A model generated the notes under the pieces. The model was not told where the DNA came from, did no database searches, and saw only the letters and a program-made list of their open reading frames with translations. Below are positions 8,280 through 16,755 of a stretch of 64,000 nt of DNA, piece after piece. Source of the DNA: Streptomyces rubradiris (GTDB taxonomy: Bacteria; Actinomycetota; Actinomycetes; Streptomycetales; Streptomycetaceae); the NCBI RefSeq assembly GCF_016860525.1, contig NZ_BNEA01000007.1, positions 1 to 64,000 of the forward strand, in the 5' to 3' direction. The position numbers were made by a program, and so were the translations under genes. Within the stretch, counting starts at the first letter, position 1. Every line of letters starts with the position of its first letter.

Positions 8280-9466
8280 CACCCCACCGGCATCTCGCGC
8301 GGTCCACGGACCAGCATCTGGTCCTTCCATCGCACGTCGCCCGCGAGACGCAGACCGGGGAAGCGTTCGAGCAGGGCCCCCAGAGCCTCCTGAAGCTCCA
8401 GCCTGGCGAGCGGTGCGCCGAGACAGTGGTGCACCCCGTGCCCGAACCCGAGATGCTGGACGCCGCTCCGGGTGATGTCGAGCCGGCCGGGGTCCGCGAA
8501 CTTCAACGCGTCGCGGTTGGCGGCGCCGATCGCGACCAGGACGGGCTCACCGGCACGGACGAGGGTACCGCCGACCTCCACGTCCTCGGTGGCGTACCTG
8601 GGGAAGCCCGCGCCGCTGCCCAGGGGCACGAAGCGCATGAGTTCCTCGACCGCGCCGTGCAGCAGCTCGGGGCTCTTGCGGAGTATCTCCATCTGCTCGG
8701 GGTGGTCGAGCAGTGTGTGCACGAAGTTGGGGATCTGTGTGGCCGTCGTCTCGTGGCCGGCGATGAGGATGCCGTCGCACAGATCGACCAGTTCCAGTTC
8801 GCTCAGCCGGTCACCGGTGTCACGCGCCTCGATCAGGCCCGTCATCAGGTCGGGCCGCGGGTTGCGCCGGTGGTCCGCCACCAGTTCGGTCATGTAGGCC
8901 CGCAGTTCCTGCCTGTTGCGTTCTGACTCCGCAGCCGTCAGGGAGCTGGTGGAGAGCGCCGCGTCGCTCCAGGCCCGAAACCTGGGGCGGTCCTCCTCCG
9001 GCACTCCCAGCATGCGGCAGATGACGGCGACCGGGATCGGCAGCGCGTAGTGTTCCACGAGGTCGGCGGGCTGCCCCATGGCCTCCATCTCGTCGAGCAG
9101 CCGGTGCGCCAGCTCCCGGACCGCCGGACGCAGTTTCTCCACTTGGTGCACGGTGAACGCCTTCGCCACCAGCGTGCGCAGCCGCGTGTGCTCGGGCGGG
9201 TCCATGCTGAGGATGCCGCTGTCCTGGCTGCCCTCCGAATGACGTGGGGCGTCGTGCCGTAGCGCCTCCGCCCTGCTGAAGCGGCGGTCACCCAGAACCA
9301 GGCGCGCGTCGGCATACCGGGTGGCCAGCCAGGCGGGCTCCCCGTACGCCAGACGCACGCGGATCAGGCCCGGTTCCTCCAGCGCCGCCTGGTACGCGTC
9401 CGCCAGGCTCAGCCCGTCGGGCTCGTTGAACGGATAGGGGACGGGCTGTTCGGCCGTGACCGTCAT
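8276..9466 (-). CDS. Cytochrome P450 monooxygenase
   Basis: A 396-residue soluble bacterial P450. The I-helix AGHETT is at residues 236-241, the K-helix ExxR at 275-278, and the heme-ligand loop FGHGVHHCLG at 341-350 (Cys348). The general pattern fits the CYP105/CYP107 group of Streptomyces secondary-metabolism P450s; the exact family cannot be set here. I chose the ATG at 9466 because GGGAGG lies 7 nt upstream. The ferredoxin gene overlaps its stop. No reductase or biosynthetic core gene is adjacent, so the substrate is unknown. Confidence 0.93.
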   Translation of the reverse strand: MTVTAEQPVPYPFNEPDGLSLADAYQAALEEPGLIRVRLAYGEPAWLATRYADARLVLGDRRFSRAEALRHDAPRHSEGSQDSGILSMDPPEHTRLRTLVAKAFTVHQVEKLRPAVRELAHRLLDEMEAMGQPADLVEHYALPIPVAVICRMLGVPEEDRPRFRAWSDAALSTSSLTAAESERNRQELRAYMTELVADHRRNPRPDLMTGLIEARDTGDRLSELELVDLCDGILIAGHETTATQIPNFVHTLLDHPEQMEILRKSPELLHGAVEELMRFVPLGSGAGFPRYATEDVEVGGTLVRAGEPVLVAIGAANRDALKFADPGRLDITRSGVQHLGFGHGVHHCLGAPLARLELQEALGALLERFPGLRLAGDVRWKDQMLVRGPREMPVGW

Positions 9467-10050
9467 GGCGTGACCTCCCGGTCGCTCGGTGGATCGCCAA
9501 TCGATGGTCACGGCCGCTCACCGGCGTCGGCAACAGCGCTTTGTCAGCCACCGGACGGCCCCCGTGGCAGCGCCACCGGACGAGGGAGGCGCGCCTGCAC
9601 CTCAGCGTTACGCGCCCTTGCGGGCCACCACCGTCCAGCCCGCGCCGGCCACGTCGCCCTGGCCGAGAATCGGCCTCCCAGACGGCAGGGCTCGCGCGGC
9701 CAGTTACGGTCCTTCGCCGCCGTGCGCGTCCGCCCGGCCGGCACCGGCGCCGCAGCGGCCCTGGACGCCGAGCGCTGCCTCGCATCCCACAACACTGCAC
9801 AGGCCGAGCCGGAGACCGCCGCAGTCCCTGCTTGAGCCCGCATTCAGTTCGGCCCTGTACGGAAAGGGCCCGAACGGTGGACTCGTCTGCGATTCTTTGG
9901 ATTCTCGCCGCGCACCGGGCGAAGAGCGGGAAGGACTCGCCCCGTACCCGGCCTCTTCGTTCACCCGGACAATGCTTGCCCCATCACCGGATGGGGCGAG
10001 CACAACATCGGCCGACAGAGCCGCGCCGGAACTCCCTCGAAGGCCAGGTG
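9467..10050. other. Intergenic region without a convincing gene
   Basis: Upstream of the P450. Open frames exist on both strands but none shows recognisable protein sequence or a good start. It probably holds the P450 promoter and remnants. Confidence 0.4.
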
Positions 10051-10054
10051 GGCG

Positions 10055-10225
10055 TTCTGGCCCGCTGTGTCGTAGTGGTCCAGCAGCACGGTCCGTGGCG
10101 CGGTGAGTGAGCCGGTGACGGCTCCGATGACGGCCTCGGTCGTGACCCGCTCCTGTACTTCCGCCAGGAGCGCTCGGCCGGTACGGCTCATCGAGTCGCT
10201 TGAAGCACAGTCCCGCCAGCCCGGC
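10055..10225 (-). pseudogene. Fragment of ATP-dependent DNA ligase C-terminal part
   Basis: On the minus strand, GLCFKRLDEPYRPS (about 10172-10220, ligase motif IV region) is followed, after a frame change, by RVTTEAVIGAVTGSL and VLL-x-x-YDTAG (about 10060-10150), which match the motif V and start of the OB domain of Streptomyces ligases. The match ends after YDTAG. It overlaps in content with the end of the ligase fragment at 7325-7963, so the two pieces come from different gene copies rather than one split gene. Confidence 0.6.
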
Positions 10226-10307
10226 TGTCCGTGCCCGCCCGGCGGATACCGGCCAGGGCACGGACACGCATGTCAGCGGCTGCTGCCCGTGGGTGTCATC
10301 GGGTGTG

Positions 10308-11918
10308 TCAGCAGGTGATGGACAGCGCGTGGCGGAAGACGTTCCCCGGGTCCCACTCGCCCTTGATCCGTTGGAGCCGCGGATAGTTGTCCTTGTAGTA
10401 GAGGGTCTGCCAGGGGATGCCGGAGGCGTTCCACTCCGGGTCCTTCAGGTCCGTGTCCGGGTAGTTGATGTACGAGCCGTCGCTGTCGCCGTCGATGACC
10501 GGGACGCCACCGGTCGCCGCGTACGTCTCCTTGTAGAGCCCCCGCATCCAGTCGACGTGCCGGGCGTCGTCGGCGGGGTCGGCCCAGTAGGTGATGAAGT
10601 TGGCCTTGAGGACCGAGTCCCGCTGCGGCATGGCGGTGTCGGCGGGGGCGGGCACGTTGGCGCGGCCGCCGTAGGTGTAGAGGAGCACGGAGGCGTGGCC
10701 GTCGTAACCGGGGTCGGACAGCCGCCGGTACAGGGCGGCGATCTGGTCCTCGGAGTAGCCCCGGCGCAGGTAGGCGCCCTTGGACTTGGAGCGGTCGTAG
10801 GCCCCGGTCTCGTACGGGTTCTTGAGGGTCTCCTTCAGCCACGGCCCCGTCGCCCGGGTCCTGGTGTGCGCCACGTCCACGCCGACGGTCACCGCGCCGA
10901 TGTAGTCGTCCACCAAGTCGGCCGCGTTCGCCAGGGTGCCGTCGACCTGGACGTTGAGGCCCACCGTCCCGAGGGCCGCGTTGTGCAGCAGTAGGACGCT
11001 GTTCAGGCTGGCGTACGGCCCGCCGTCGCCGTCGTTGTCCGTGTGCCACTGGCCGTGGTTGCGCACGATGCGGGTGAACGCCTCCTCGGTGAGGTCGCTC
11101 CACTTCCAGCTGACGGACGCCTTCAGCAGCGCGCCGGGCGGCCTGGGCAGCAGGTCGCCCGGGTTCCCGGTGACGCCGGGGGTCCTGAACCAGTACTTGG
11201 TGACCACGCCGAAGTTGCCGCCGCCCCCGCCGGTGTGGGCCCACCACAGGTCGCGGTGCGGGTCGTCCGCGTCGCTGGTGGCGATCACCGCCCGCGCCTC
11301 CCCCGCGCCGTCGACGACCACCACCTCCACCCCGTACAAGTGGTCGACGACCGCTCCGTACTGGCGGCACAGCGCCCCGTAGCCACCGCCCTGCACATGG
11401 CCGCCGACGCCCACGGTCGGGCAGGTACCGCCGGGTATCGTCACGCCCCAGTCCAGGTACAGCGTCCGGTACACATGGCCGAGCTGGGCGCCCGCCTCGA
11501 CGGCGAACGCCTGCCGCTCCTCGTCGAAGTACACGGCGTCCATCTCGGACACGTCGAGCAGCATTCGTACCTGCCCGTCGTCGACCAGCCCGTCCAGGCA
11601 GTGGCCGCCGCTGCGGACGGCGATCCGCGCGCCGTCCCGCACCGCCTCCGCGACGGCGGCCGTGACCTGCTCGGTCGTGTGGACGATCCGCACGGAGTCC
11701 GGCTTCCCGACGAAGCGGCCGTTGTACCCGCGGGCCGTCAGGTCGCCGTACCGGAAGTCGTCCGGGGTGACGGTGACCGCGGGCGGGGCGCCCGCCGCCC
11801 GGCCCGTCTCCCCGGCGGTGTCCGGCGCGCCCGCGTACGCGGGTCCCACGGTGGTGAGCGCGGCGACCGTGCCGCCGGCTCCGGCGCCGAGGAACCCGCG
11901 GCGCGTCAGTGCTGACAT
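10308..11918 (-). CDS. Exported FAD-binding oxidoreductase (berberine-bridge-enzyme type)
   Basis: A 536-residue secreted flavin oxidase. The N-terminus LTRRGFLGAGAGG is a twin-arginine signal. The PCMH-type FAD domain follows. RSGGH supplies the His, and GGTCPTVGVGGH the Cys, that in berberine-bridge enzymes bind FAD through two covalent bonds; both are present. GGGYGALCRQYG and the C-terminal YYKDNYPRLQRIKGEWDP, ending near NVFRHALSI, are family hallmarks. I chose the ATG at 11918, six nt after GGGGAG. Relatives oxidise sugars, alkaloids or polyketides with O2. It is next to a TetR and an SDR gene. Substrate unknown. Confidence 0.9.
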   Translation of the reverse strand: MSALTRRGFLGAGAGGTVAALTTVGPAYAGAPDTAGETGRAAGAPPAVTVTPDDFRYGDLTARGYNGRFVGKPDSVRIVHTTEQVTAAVAEAVRDGARIAVRSGGHCLDGLVDDGQVRMLLDVSEMDAVYFDEERQAFAVEAGAQLGHVYRTLYLDWGVTIPGGTCPTVGVGGHVQGGGYGALCRQYGAVVDHLYGVEVVVVDGAGEARAVIATSDADDPHRDLWWAHTGGGGGNFGVVTKYWFRTPGVTGNPGDLLPRPPGALLKASVSWKWSDLTEEAFTRIVRNHGQWHTDNDGDGGPYASLNSVLLLHNAALGTVGLNVQVDGTLANAADLVDDYIGAVTVGVDVAHTRTRATGPWLKETLKNPYETGAYDRSKSKGAYLRRGYSEDQIAALYRRLSDPGYDGHASVLLYTYGGRANVPAPADTAMPQRDSVLKANFITYWADPADDARHVDWMRGLYKETYAATGGVPVIDGDSDGSYINYPDTDLKDPEWNASGIPWQTLYYKDNYPRLQRIKGEWDPGNVFRHALSITC

Positions 11919-11950
11919 CTGCATCTCCCCGTTCTCAGCGATCTTGTTTC

Positions 11951-12655
11951 TCAGGGCTCGTGCTTCCGGGCGGTCGTCCTTCCCAGGGGTCGTGCCGGGT
12001 GTGCCCGGTCGTCTTCCGGCCGGCCGGGCGGGCACGCCGCCGGCACCTCGCGGGGCGGCCGGAACGAGATGGTGCTGCCCTCCGCCAGCACCATCCGCAG
12101 CAGGGCGTCCCACAACCTGCGCAGCCGCCGGTCCAGGTCGGCCCCCTCCACCGCGAGGGAGAGCAGCCGCATCCCGGTGAGCGCCTCCACGAAGACGTGG
12201 GCGATGTCCACGGGCAGCAGGTCCGCCCGTATCTCCCGCTGCCGCTGGGCCAGCGCGAGGAACTCCGTGACCAGGGAGAGCCACCGCAGTTCCGCGCCGT
12301 GCGTGCCCTCGCCGTCGGGCTCGCCCTCCACCCGGAGGCGGAACCCGGCCCGGGCGACGGGGTCGTGCGCCATGCGGCACGCGGCCTCGTAGGAGAACTC
12401 GACGAGGCCCCGCAGCCCGCTGCGCTCCCGCACCCGGACGGCCATCGCCAGGGCCGGCCAGATGTCGTCCTCCAGTTCCAGGACGGCGGCGGCCAGCTGC
12501 TCCTTGGAGTCGAAGTGGAAGTAGAGCGCCCCGCCGGTCACGCCGGCTTCCCGGCTGATGTCGGCGACGCTCGTCCTGTGGTACCCGTGTGTGCCGAAGC
12601 CTTCCGCGGCCGCGAGGAGGATTCGGCTCCGTGTGCTCTCGCCTCTCGACAGCAG
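11951..12655 (-). CDS. TetR-family regulator with apparent CTG start
   Basis: A 234-residue TetR-family repressor. The DNA-binding part reads ESTRSRILLAAAEGF, then TSVADISREAGV and GALYFHFDSKEQL, a textbook TetR helix-turn-helix. In this frame there is no ATG, GTG or TTG between the upstream stop (12671-12673) and a GTG at 12541 that would delete the helix-turn-helix. GGAAGGAG lies 6 nt before a CTG at 12655, which is the best start. It lies 30 bp before the FAD oxidase gene and is likely cotranscribed with it. The C-terminal 30 residues are Pro/Arg-rich. A point change of a former ATG/GTG, or a sequencing error, is the alternative. Confidence 0.75.
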   Translation of the reverse strand: MLSRGESTRSRILLAAAEGFGTHGYHRTSVADISREAGVTGGALYFHFDSKEQLAAAVLELEDDIWPALAMAVRVRERSGLRGLVEFSYEAACRMAHDPVARAGFRLRVEGEPDGEGTHGAELRWLSLVTEFLALAQRQREIRADLLPVDIAHVFVEALTGMRLLSLAVEGADLDRRLRRLWDALLRMVLAEGSTISFRPPREVPAACPPGRPEDDRAHPARPLGRTTARKHEP

Positions 12656-12726
12656 AACGCACTCCTTCCGTTACGCCGTCCGGCCGGCCCGCGGTCGGCA
12701 CGGAACGCCGTCCGGCCGGCGGACGG

Positions 12727-13572
12727 TCAGCGCGGAGAGGCGTCCGCGTTCACGGCCGGCATCGGGGTGCCCGTCAGCTCCTCGCTGAGCCGGCGCAGGC
12801 GGGCGCGCGCGCCCTCGTCGTGCGCCTGCGCGTGGGCGCGCGCCACCTGCGAACGGTTCACGTAGAGGCCGCTGTTCCTGGCGTACTCGGGGTCCGTGAC
12901 CAGGCGCGCGGTGTTCCGCACGCCCTCCGCGACCGTGCTCTGCGGGGTGAAGAGATGCGTGACGATCTTGGTCGGCATGTACGAGGCGGGGTGCAGGGAG
13001 TTGACCGTCACCCCGGTGCCGTCGAGCACGTCCGCCAGGTCCATGGTGAGCATGATCTGGGCGAGCTTGGCCTGGCAGTAGGCCTGGCCCCCGCTCCAGC
13101 CGCTGCGCAGCATGACGTCGTCGAAGTCGATGGGGGCCTGGCCCGCCGAGGTCACGTTGACGATCCTGGCAGGCGCGGAGTCGACCAGCAGCGGGGCCAG
13201 CCGGCAGCTCAGGATGTACGTGGAGAGGTAGTCGACCTGGAAGGTCAGCTCCAGCCCGTCCCGGCTCTCCCGGCGGTCGAGTTCGACCCCCATGCCCGCG
13301 TTGTTGACCAGGACGTCGATCCGGGGCCGGGACAGCAGCCGGTCGGCGAGCGACTGGATCTCGGCGAGCGAGGAGAAGTCGGCCCGCTCGTAGCTCAGCC
13401 GCTCGTTGCCCGTGGCGGCCCGCAGCTCCGCGAGAAGCTCCTGGCCCTTTTCCTCGCTGCGCCCGTGCAGGACGAGTTCGGGTCCCAGCGGGGCCAGTTC
13501 ATGAGCGAGCGCGCGGCCGAGGCCGTCGGTCGCGCCGGTGATGACGATGGTCTGGTCCGCGATGGACGTCAT
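12727..13572 (-). CDS. SDR-family oxidoreductase
   Basis: A 281-residue short-chain dehydrogenase with TGATDGLG (cofactor loop, residues 13-20), VNNAG (about 90), Ser in VTSAG (about 142) and YCQAK (catalytic Tyr and Lys, about 166-170). The length and the extra region around DFDDVMLRSGW resemble retinol dehydrogenase-like SDRs. It lies upstream of the TetR and FAD oxidase genes on the same strand. Confidence 0.9.
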   Translation of the reverse strand: MTSIADQTIVITGATDGLGRALAHELAPLGPELVLHGRSEEKGQELLAELRAATGNERLSYERADFSSLAEIQSLADRLLSRPRIDVLVNNAGMGVELDRRESRDGLELTFQVDYLSTYILSCRLAPLLVDSAPARIVNVTSAGQAPIDFDDVMLRSGWSGGQAYCQAKLAQIMLTMDLADVLDGTGVTVNSLHPASYMPTKIVTHLFTPQSTVAEGVRNTARLVTDPEYARNSGLYVNRSQVARAHAQAHDEGARARLRRLSEELTGTPMPAVNADASPR

Positions 13573-13901
13573 GTCGTACCTCCGGTAACGGGCAGGACCC
13601 TGCCCGGTGGATGACGCGCCCCCACGACGGCCCGTACGGCCGCCAGGAGGTCGCGTGGTTCACGTGCTGCGAGTGGTACGTGTGGTGTGCGCCTCGGGCG
13701 CGTGATGCGAGTCGGGCTCGCGGTGCAAGTCGTACGTGTGGTGCCCGGCCGTGCGGGTGCGAGGTGGTGGGCGCCCGGAACGCGATCCCCGGAAGGGGCG
13801 TCCCGGGCGGTGCCCCGGGCGGTGGGCGTCCCGGACGGGGTGGCCCGGACGGGGATGTCCGGAGCCGGGGCCCGGAGGGGCGTCCGGAGCGGGGCGCGGG
13901 G
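13573..13901. other. Intergenic region with low-complexity GC repeats
   Basis: About 330 bp with imperfect repeats of GGTACGTGTGGTG-like (13676-13690 and 13730-13742) and CCCGGACGGGG-like units (13830-13890). No coding sequence is recognised. It must hold the promoter of the leftward SDR gene. Confidence 0.45.
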
Positions 13902-14492
13902 TCAGGGGGCGAGGGCCGCTCCCCCGCCGTCGAGCCGCGCGGCCACCGCGACGGTGTCGGCGATGGCCGCCGCGTACCCCCGGTCCAGCGATACACGGTC
14001 GAAGAGCAGCCGGTACCACATCGGACCGAACACCAGATCGATGAGGAACTCCTCGTCGGGGTGGCTGACCTCACCGCGATCCCGGGCACGCCGGATGATC
14101 TTCGCCACCTCCTCGCGGCGCGGGCCGGTCAGCCGCTTCCAGAGCAGTTCGGTGAAGTCCTCGTCCTGGAGCGCCTCACTGATCAGCGCCCGGTTCAGCA
14201 CTCCGCTGACCCCCTGCTGGGCGGCGAAGGTCGCCGTCAGCAGCACACAGATGTCGTCCCGCAGCGAGCCGGTGTCGGGGGTCGGCAGCCGCGCGGCGGC
14301 GAACCACGCCAGTGCGTCGAGGATCGCCTCGCCCTTGCCGCCGTAGCGCCGGTAGACGGTCTGTTTGGACACCCCGCTGCGCGCGGCGATGCCCTCCATG
14401 GTGACGCCGGGCGCGCCTGCCTCGGCGGCGAGTTCGAGGGTGGCACGACGAATGGCGTCGTCTACGGCCGGATCACGAGGACGTCCTGTCAT
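13902..14492 (-). CDS. TetR-family repressor, divergent from MFS transporter
   Basis: A 196-residue TetR regulator. The N-terminal helix-turn-helix (VTMEGIAARSGVSKQTVYRRYGGKG, split here as residues about 30-55) is intact and followed by a C-terminal domain typical of TetR proteins. I chose the ATG at 14492 (MTGRPRDPAVD). It is divergent from an MFS pump, the classic arrangement for a pump repressor. Palindromes in the shared intergenic region are listed separately. Confidence 0.9.
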   Translation of the reverse strand: MTGRPRDPAVDDAIRRATLELAAEAGAPGVTMEGIAARSGVSKQTVYRRYGGKGEAILDALAWFAAARLPTPDTGSLRDDICVLLTATFAAQQGVSGVLNRALISEALQDEDFTELLWKRLTGPRREEVAKIIRRARDRGEVSHPDEEFLIDLVFGPMWYRLLFDRVSLDRGYAAAIADTVAVAARLDGGGAALAP

Positions 14493-14514
14493 GGAACCCA
14501 CCTTAAGACCTCTA

Positions 14515-14534
14515 GATACGGTGCGGTGCGTATC
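14515..14534. promoter_or_regulatory. Inverted repeat, candidate TetR autoregulation site
   Basis: GATACG and CGTATC arms separated by GTGCGGTG, 22 bp upstream of the TetR start codon. The position suits autorepression. Confidence 0.5.
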
Positions 14535-14729
14535 GTAATCACGAACAGGCGGCTCCTGCCAAGCCCGAAGCCTCCTCAAGTGCGCCCCGAGCCCCGCCCG
14601 GTCGTCCGGCCACCCTCATCGACGCCCGCGAATATGCTGTTCAGGCCCCATTAACGCGGGATTTCACGCCCTCGACGACCGGGTGGCGCATCCGATGTGC
14701 GGACATCGGCGGCGCCTTCCAATCCGCCA

Positions 14730-14767
14730 TTGACATACGGACACGGCGCGTGCTGGTATTGCAATAC
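14730..14767 (+). promoter_or_regulatory. Promoter and palindromic operator of the MFS operon
   Basis: TTGACA (14730-14735) and TGGTAT (14754-14759) with an 18-nt spacer form a sigma-70-like promoter. A perfect 12-bp palindrome, GTATTGCAATAC (14756-14767), covers the -10 region, as expected for a repressor site. A further CGTATT copy lies just downstream near 14777. Confidence 0.6.
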
Positions 14768-14795
14768 GCAACGCTCCGTATTGGAAGGAGGACGG

Positions 14796-15980
14796 ATGTC
14801 TTCCCGTGGCTCCACCCCGGCGTTACTCGCGCTGGCGCTCGGCTACTTCACCCTGGGGACCACCTCGCTCGCCGTGGTGGGCCTCAGCGCGCCCATGGGC
14901 GACGGTCTCGACGTCGCGCCGGCCCGTATCGGACTCCAGGTCACCGTGTTCGCGCTGACCTTCGCCATCGCCGCTCCCCTCGCCCCGATGGCACTCGGCC
15001 GGATGGGCCGGAAGCAGGTCCTGCTGCTGGGCATGGCCCTGCTGACCGCCGGCTCGGTGGCGGCGGCACTCGCCCCCAACTACGCCTTCCTCACCGGCGC
15101 CCGCGTCGTCGCCGCCCTGGGTGCGGCGATATTCGGCCCCGCCTCTTCCGCGGCCGGATCGCTGATCGTCCCCGAGGAGCGGCGTCAGCAGGCCCTCGCC
15201 GTGGTGTTCGGCGGCATGACCGCGGCATCCGTCCTCGGCGTTCCGCTGGCGTCCTTCCTCGGGGACGTGCTCGGCTGGCGGCAGGCCCTCATCGGCGTGG
15301 CCGTCCTGTCCGGGGTCGCCCTCGTGGGTGTGGCCGTCCTGATGCCCGGGCTCGACCCCGGACCGCGCCCGACACCCGCCGCGTACCGCGGTGTGCTGGC
15401 GACGCCCGGCGCGCTGCCCACCGTGGGCACCACCCTGCTCTTCATGGCGGCGCAGTTCACGGTCTACGGCATCGCCGGCGCCTATGTGGCCGACCGGTTC
15501 GACGCCTCGTCCGGCTATGTGACGGCGACGCTGCTCGCGTTCGGCATCGTCGGTGTCCTGGGCAACGGCTTCGCCAGCAGGGCGACCCGCGCCATCGGCA
15601 CCACCCGCACCGTCTCCCTGACCGTCGCGGGCGTGGCCGTCGCCTTCGCCGCGCTCCTCGTCGCCCCCGACGCGGCCATCGGCGGCCTGCTGCTCTTCGC
15701 GCTCTGGGCCTTCTTCAGCCAGCTCTACCAGGCGCCCCAGCAGGCGCGGCTGGTGGCGCTCCTGCCCGAGCAGCGCGGTCTGCTGCTCGCCCTCAACGCC
15801 TCGGCCCTCTACCTGGGCATGAGCCTCGGCAGCTTCATCGGCAGCACCGGCCTGCCCGCCTGGGGCTCCGGCATCCTGCCGGCCACCGGGCTCGGCCTGC
15901 TCCTGTTCGCCGGCGCCACCCACTACCTGTCGGTCCGCAAGGCCGAGACGGCGCCCCGGCCGGTGCCCGTCTCCTCCTGA
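14796..15980 (+). CDS. MFS transporter (DHA1-type efflux permease)
   Basis: A 394-residue membrane protein with about 12 hydrophobic segments and the MFS loop LGRMGRKQVLL between TM2 and TM3. The length and pattern fit AraJ/Cmx-like drug or sugar exporters. I chose the ATG at 14796 because GGAAGGAGG precedes it. Divergent from a TetR repressor and followed by a SnoaL-like gene, it likely exports an inducing small molecule. Confidence 0.92.
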   Translation: MSSRGSTPALLALALGYFTLGTTSLAVVGLSAPMGDGLDVAPARIGLQVTVFALTFAIAAPLAPMALGRMGRKQVLLLGMALLTAGSVAAALAPNYAFLTGARVVAALGAAIFGPASSAAGSLIVPEERRQQALAVVFGGMTAASVLGVPLASFLGDVLGWRQALIGVAVLSGVALVGVAVLMPGLDPGPRPTPAAYRGVLATPGALPTVGTTLLFMAAQFTVYGIAGAYVADRFDASSGYVTATLLAFGIVGVLGNGFASRATRAIGTTRTVSLTVAGVAVAFAALLVAPDAAIGGLLLFALWAFFSQLYQAPQQARLVALLPEQRGLLLALNASALYLGMSLGSFIGSTGLPAWGSGILPATGLGLLLFAGATHYLSVRKAETAPRPVPVSS

Positions 15981-16087
15981 CCCGCCGGTCCGGCCTCACC
16001 ACCAGTTCTCCGGTGACCGCCCGGACGCCAGCCGTCCGTCCGGCCACCGGCACCACCCGCATACCTCGACGAAGGAATGAGTCCACC

Positions 16088-16462
16088 ATGACGACGAACC
16101 ACGTGAAGCTCGCGCACGACTACCTGGAGCAGGTCTGGAACCAGGGCCGCACCGACCAGGCCGCCGACTACCTGGCCGAGGACCTGATCCAGCACAACCC
16201 GAACCTGCCCGACGGCCGCAAGCCGCTCGTGGAGTTCATCGAGGGCCTGCGCCAGCAGGTGCCGGACGGCCGCTTCGAGATCCGTCGCAGCGCCGCCGAG
16301 GGCGACCTGGTCTTCGTGCACAGCCTGTTCACCACGGGCCCCGAGGACCGCGGCACCGCGGTCGTCGACATCTTCCGGATCGCCGACGGCGCGATCGTGG
16401 AGCACTGGGACCTGCGCGAGAGCGTCCCCGAGAACACGGTCAGCGGTCACGAGATCGTCTGA
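16088..16462 (+). CDS. SnoaL-like / NTF2-fold protein
   Basis: A 124-residue single-domain NTF2-fold protein: HDYLEQVWNQGRTDQAADYL, AEDLIQHNPNLPDGR, FIEGLRQQVPDGRFEI, and a C-terminal DIFRIADGAIVEHWD strand that is typical of the SnoaL/ester-cyclase group. It lies 107 bp after the MFS gene and ends at a strong terminator, so it is likely the last gene of that operon. SnoaL relatives act as cyclases or isomerases, but many have unknown roles. Confidence 0.82.
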   Translation: MTTNHVKLAHDYLEQVWNQGRTDQAADYLAEDLIQHNPNLPDGRKPLVEFIEGLRQQVPDGRFEIRRSAAEGDLVFVHSLFTTGPEDRGTAVVDIFRIADGAIVEHWDLRESVPENTVSGHEIV

Positions 16463-16473
16463 CCCACCACACG

Positions 16474-16502
16474 CGCCGTCCCCGCCACCGGCGGGGACGG
16501 CG
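16474..16502 (+). terminator. Terminator of the MFS-SnoaL unit
   Basis: CGCCGTCCCCGCC (16474-16486) pairs perfectly with 16490-16502; loop of 3 nt, 11 nt after the stop codon. Confidence 0.8.
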
Positions 16503-16546
16503 TACCACGGGCCGCGTCACATCCCCCGTCCGCGGCCCGGCCGTCC

Positions 16547-16576
16547 GCCCCGCCGGTCCACCACGACCGGCGGGGC
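16547..16576. repeat. Second hairpin in the same intergenic region
   Basis: GCCCCGCCGGTC (16547-16558) and its complement (16565-16576), a 12-bp stem. It may be a back-up terminator. The following 16580-16700 is a low-complexity run of GGCACACGCG-like units. Confidence 0.55.
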
Positions 16577-16702
16577 GCACCGGTGTCCCGAGGCGGAGGC
16601 GGCGGGCCCGTACGGCACGGCACACGCGTGCGGGGCGCGGCACACCAGTACCGGCACGGCACACGCGAACGCACGGCGCGGCAGGCGCGTACGGCACGCG
16701 AA

Positions 16703-16734
16703 CGGCGGCCGGTCCCTTTCGGGGCCGGCCGCCG
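16703..16734 (-). terminator. Terminator-like hairpin after the STAS gene
   Basis: CGGCGGCCGGTCCC (16703-16716) pairs with GGGGCCGGCCGCCG (16721-16734) with one wobble, loop TTTC. It lies just past the leftward STAS gene stop. Confidence 0.7.
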
Positions 16735-16755
16735 CTGTCATACCGCGTGTGGTGC

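Noticed and set aside
12656..12701. 5' extension of the FAD oxidase frame to 12701
   Set aside because: The extra 260 codons run antiparallel to codon bias and across the TetR gene; the Tat signal and ribosome site set the true start at 11918.
16580..16700. Tandem repeat array
   Set aside because: GGCACACGCG-like units are imperfect low-complexity sequence without a regular period.
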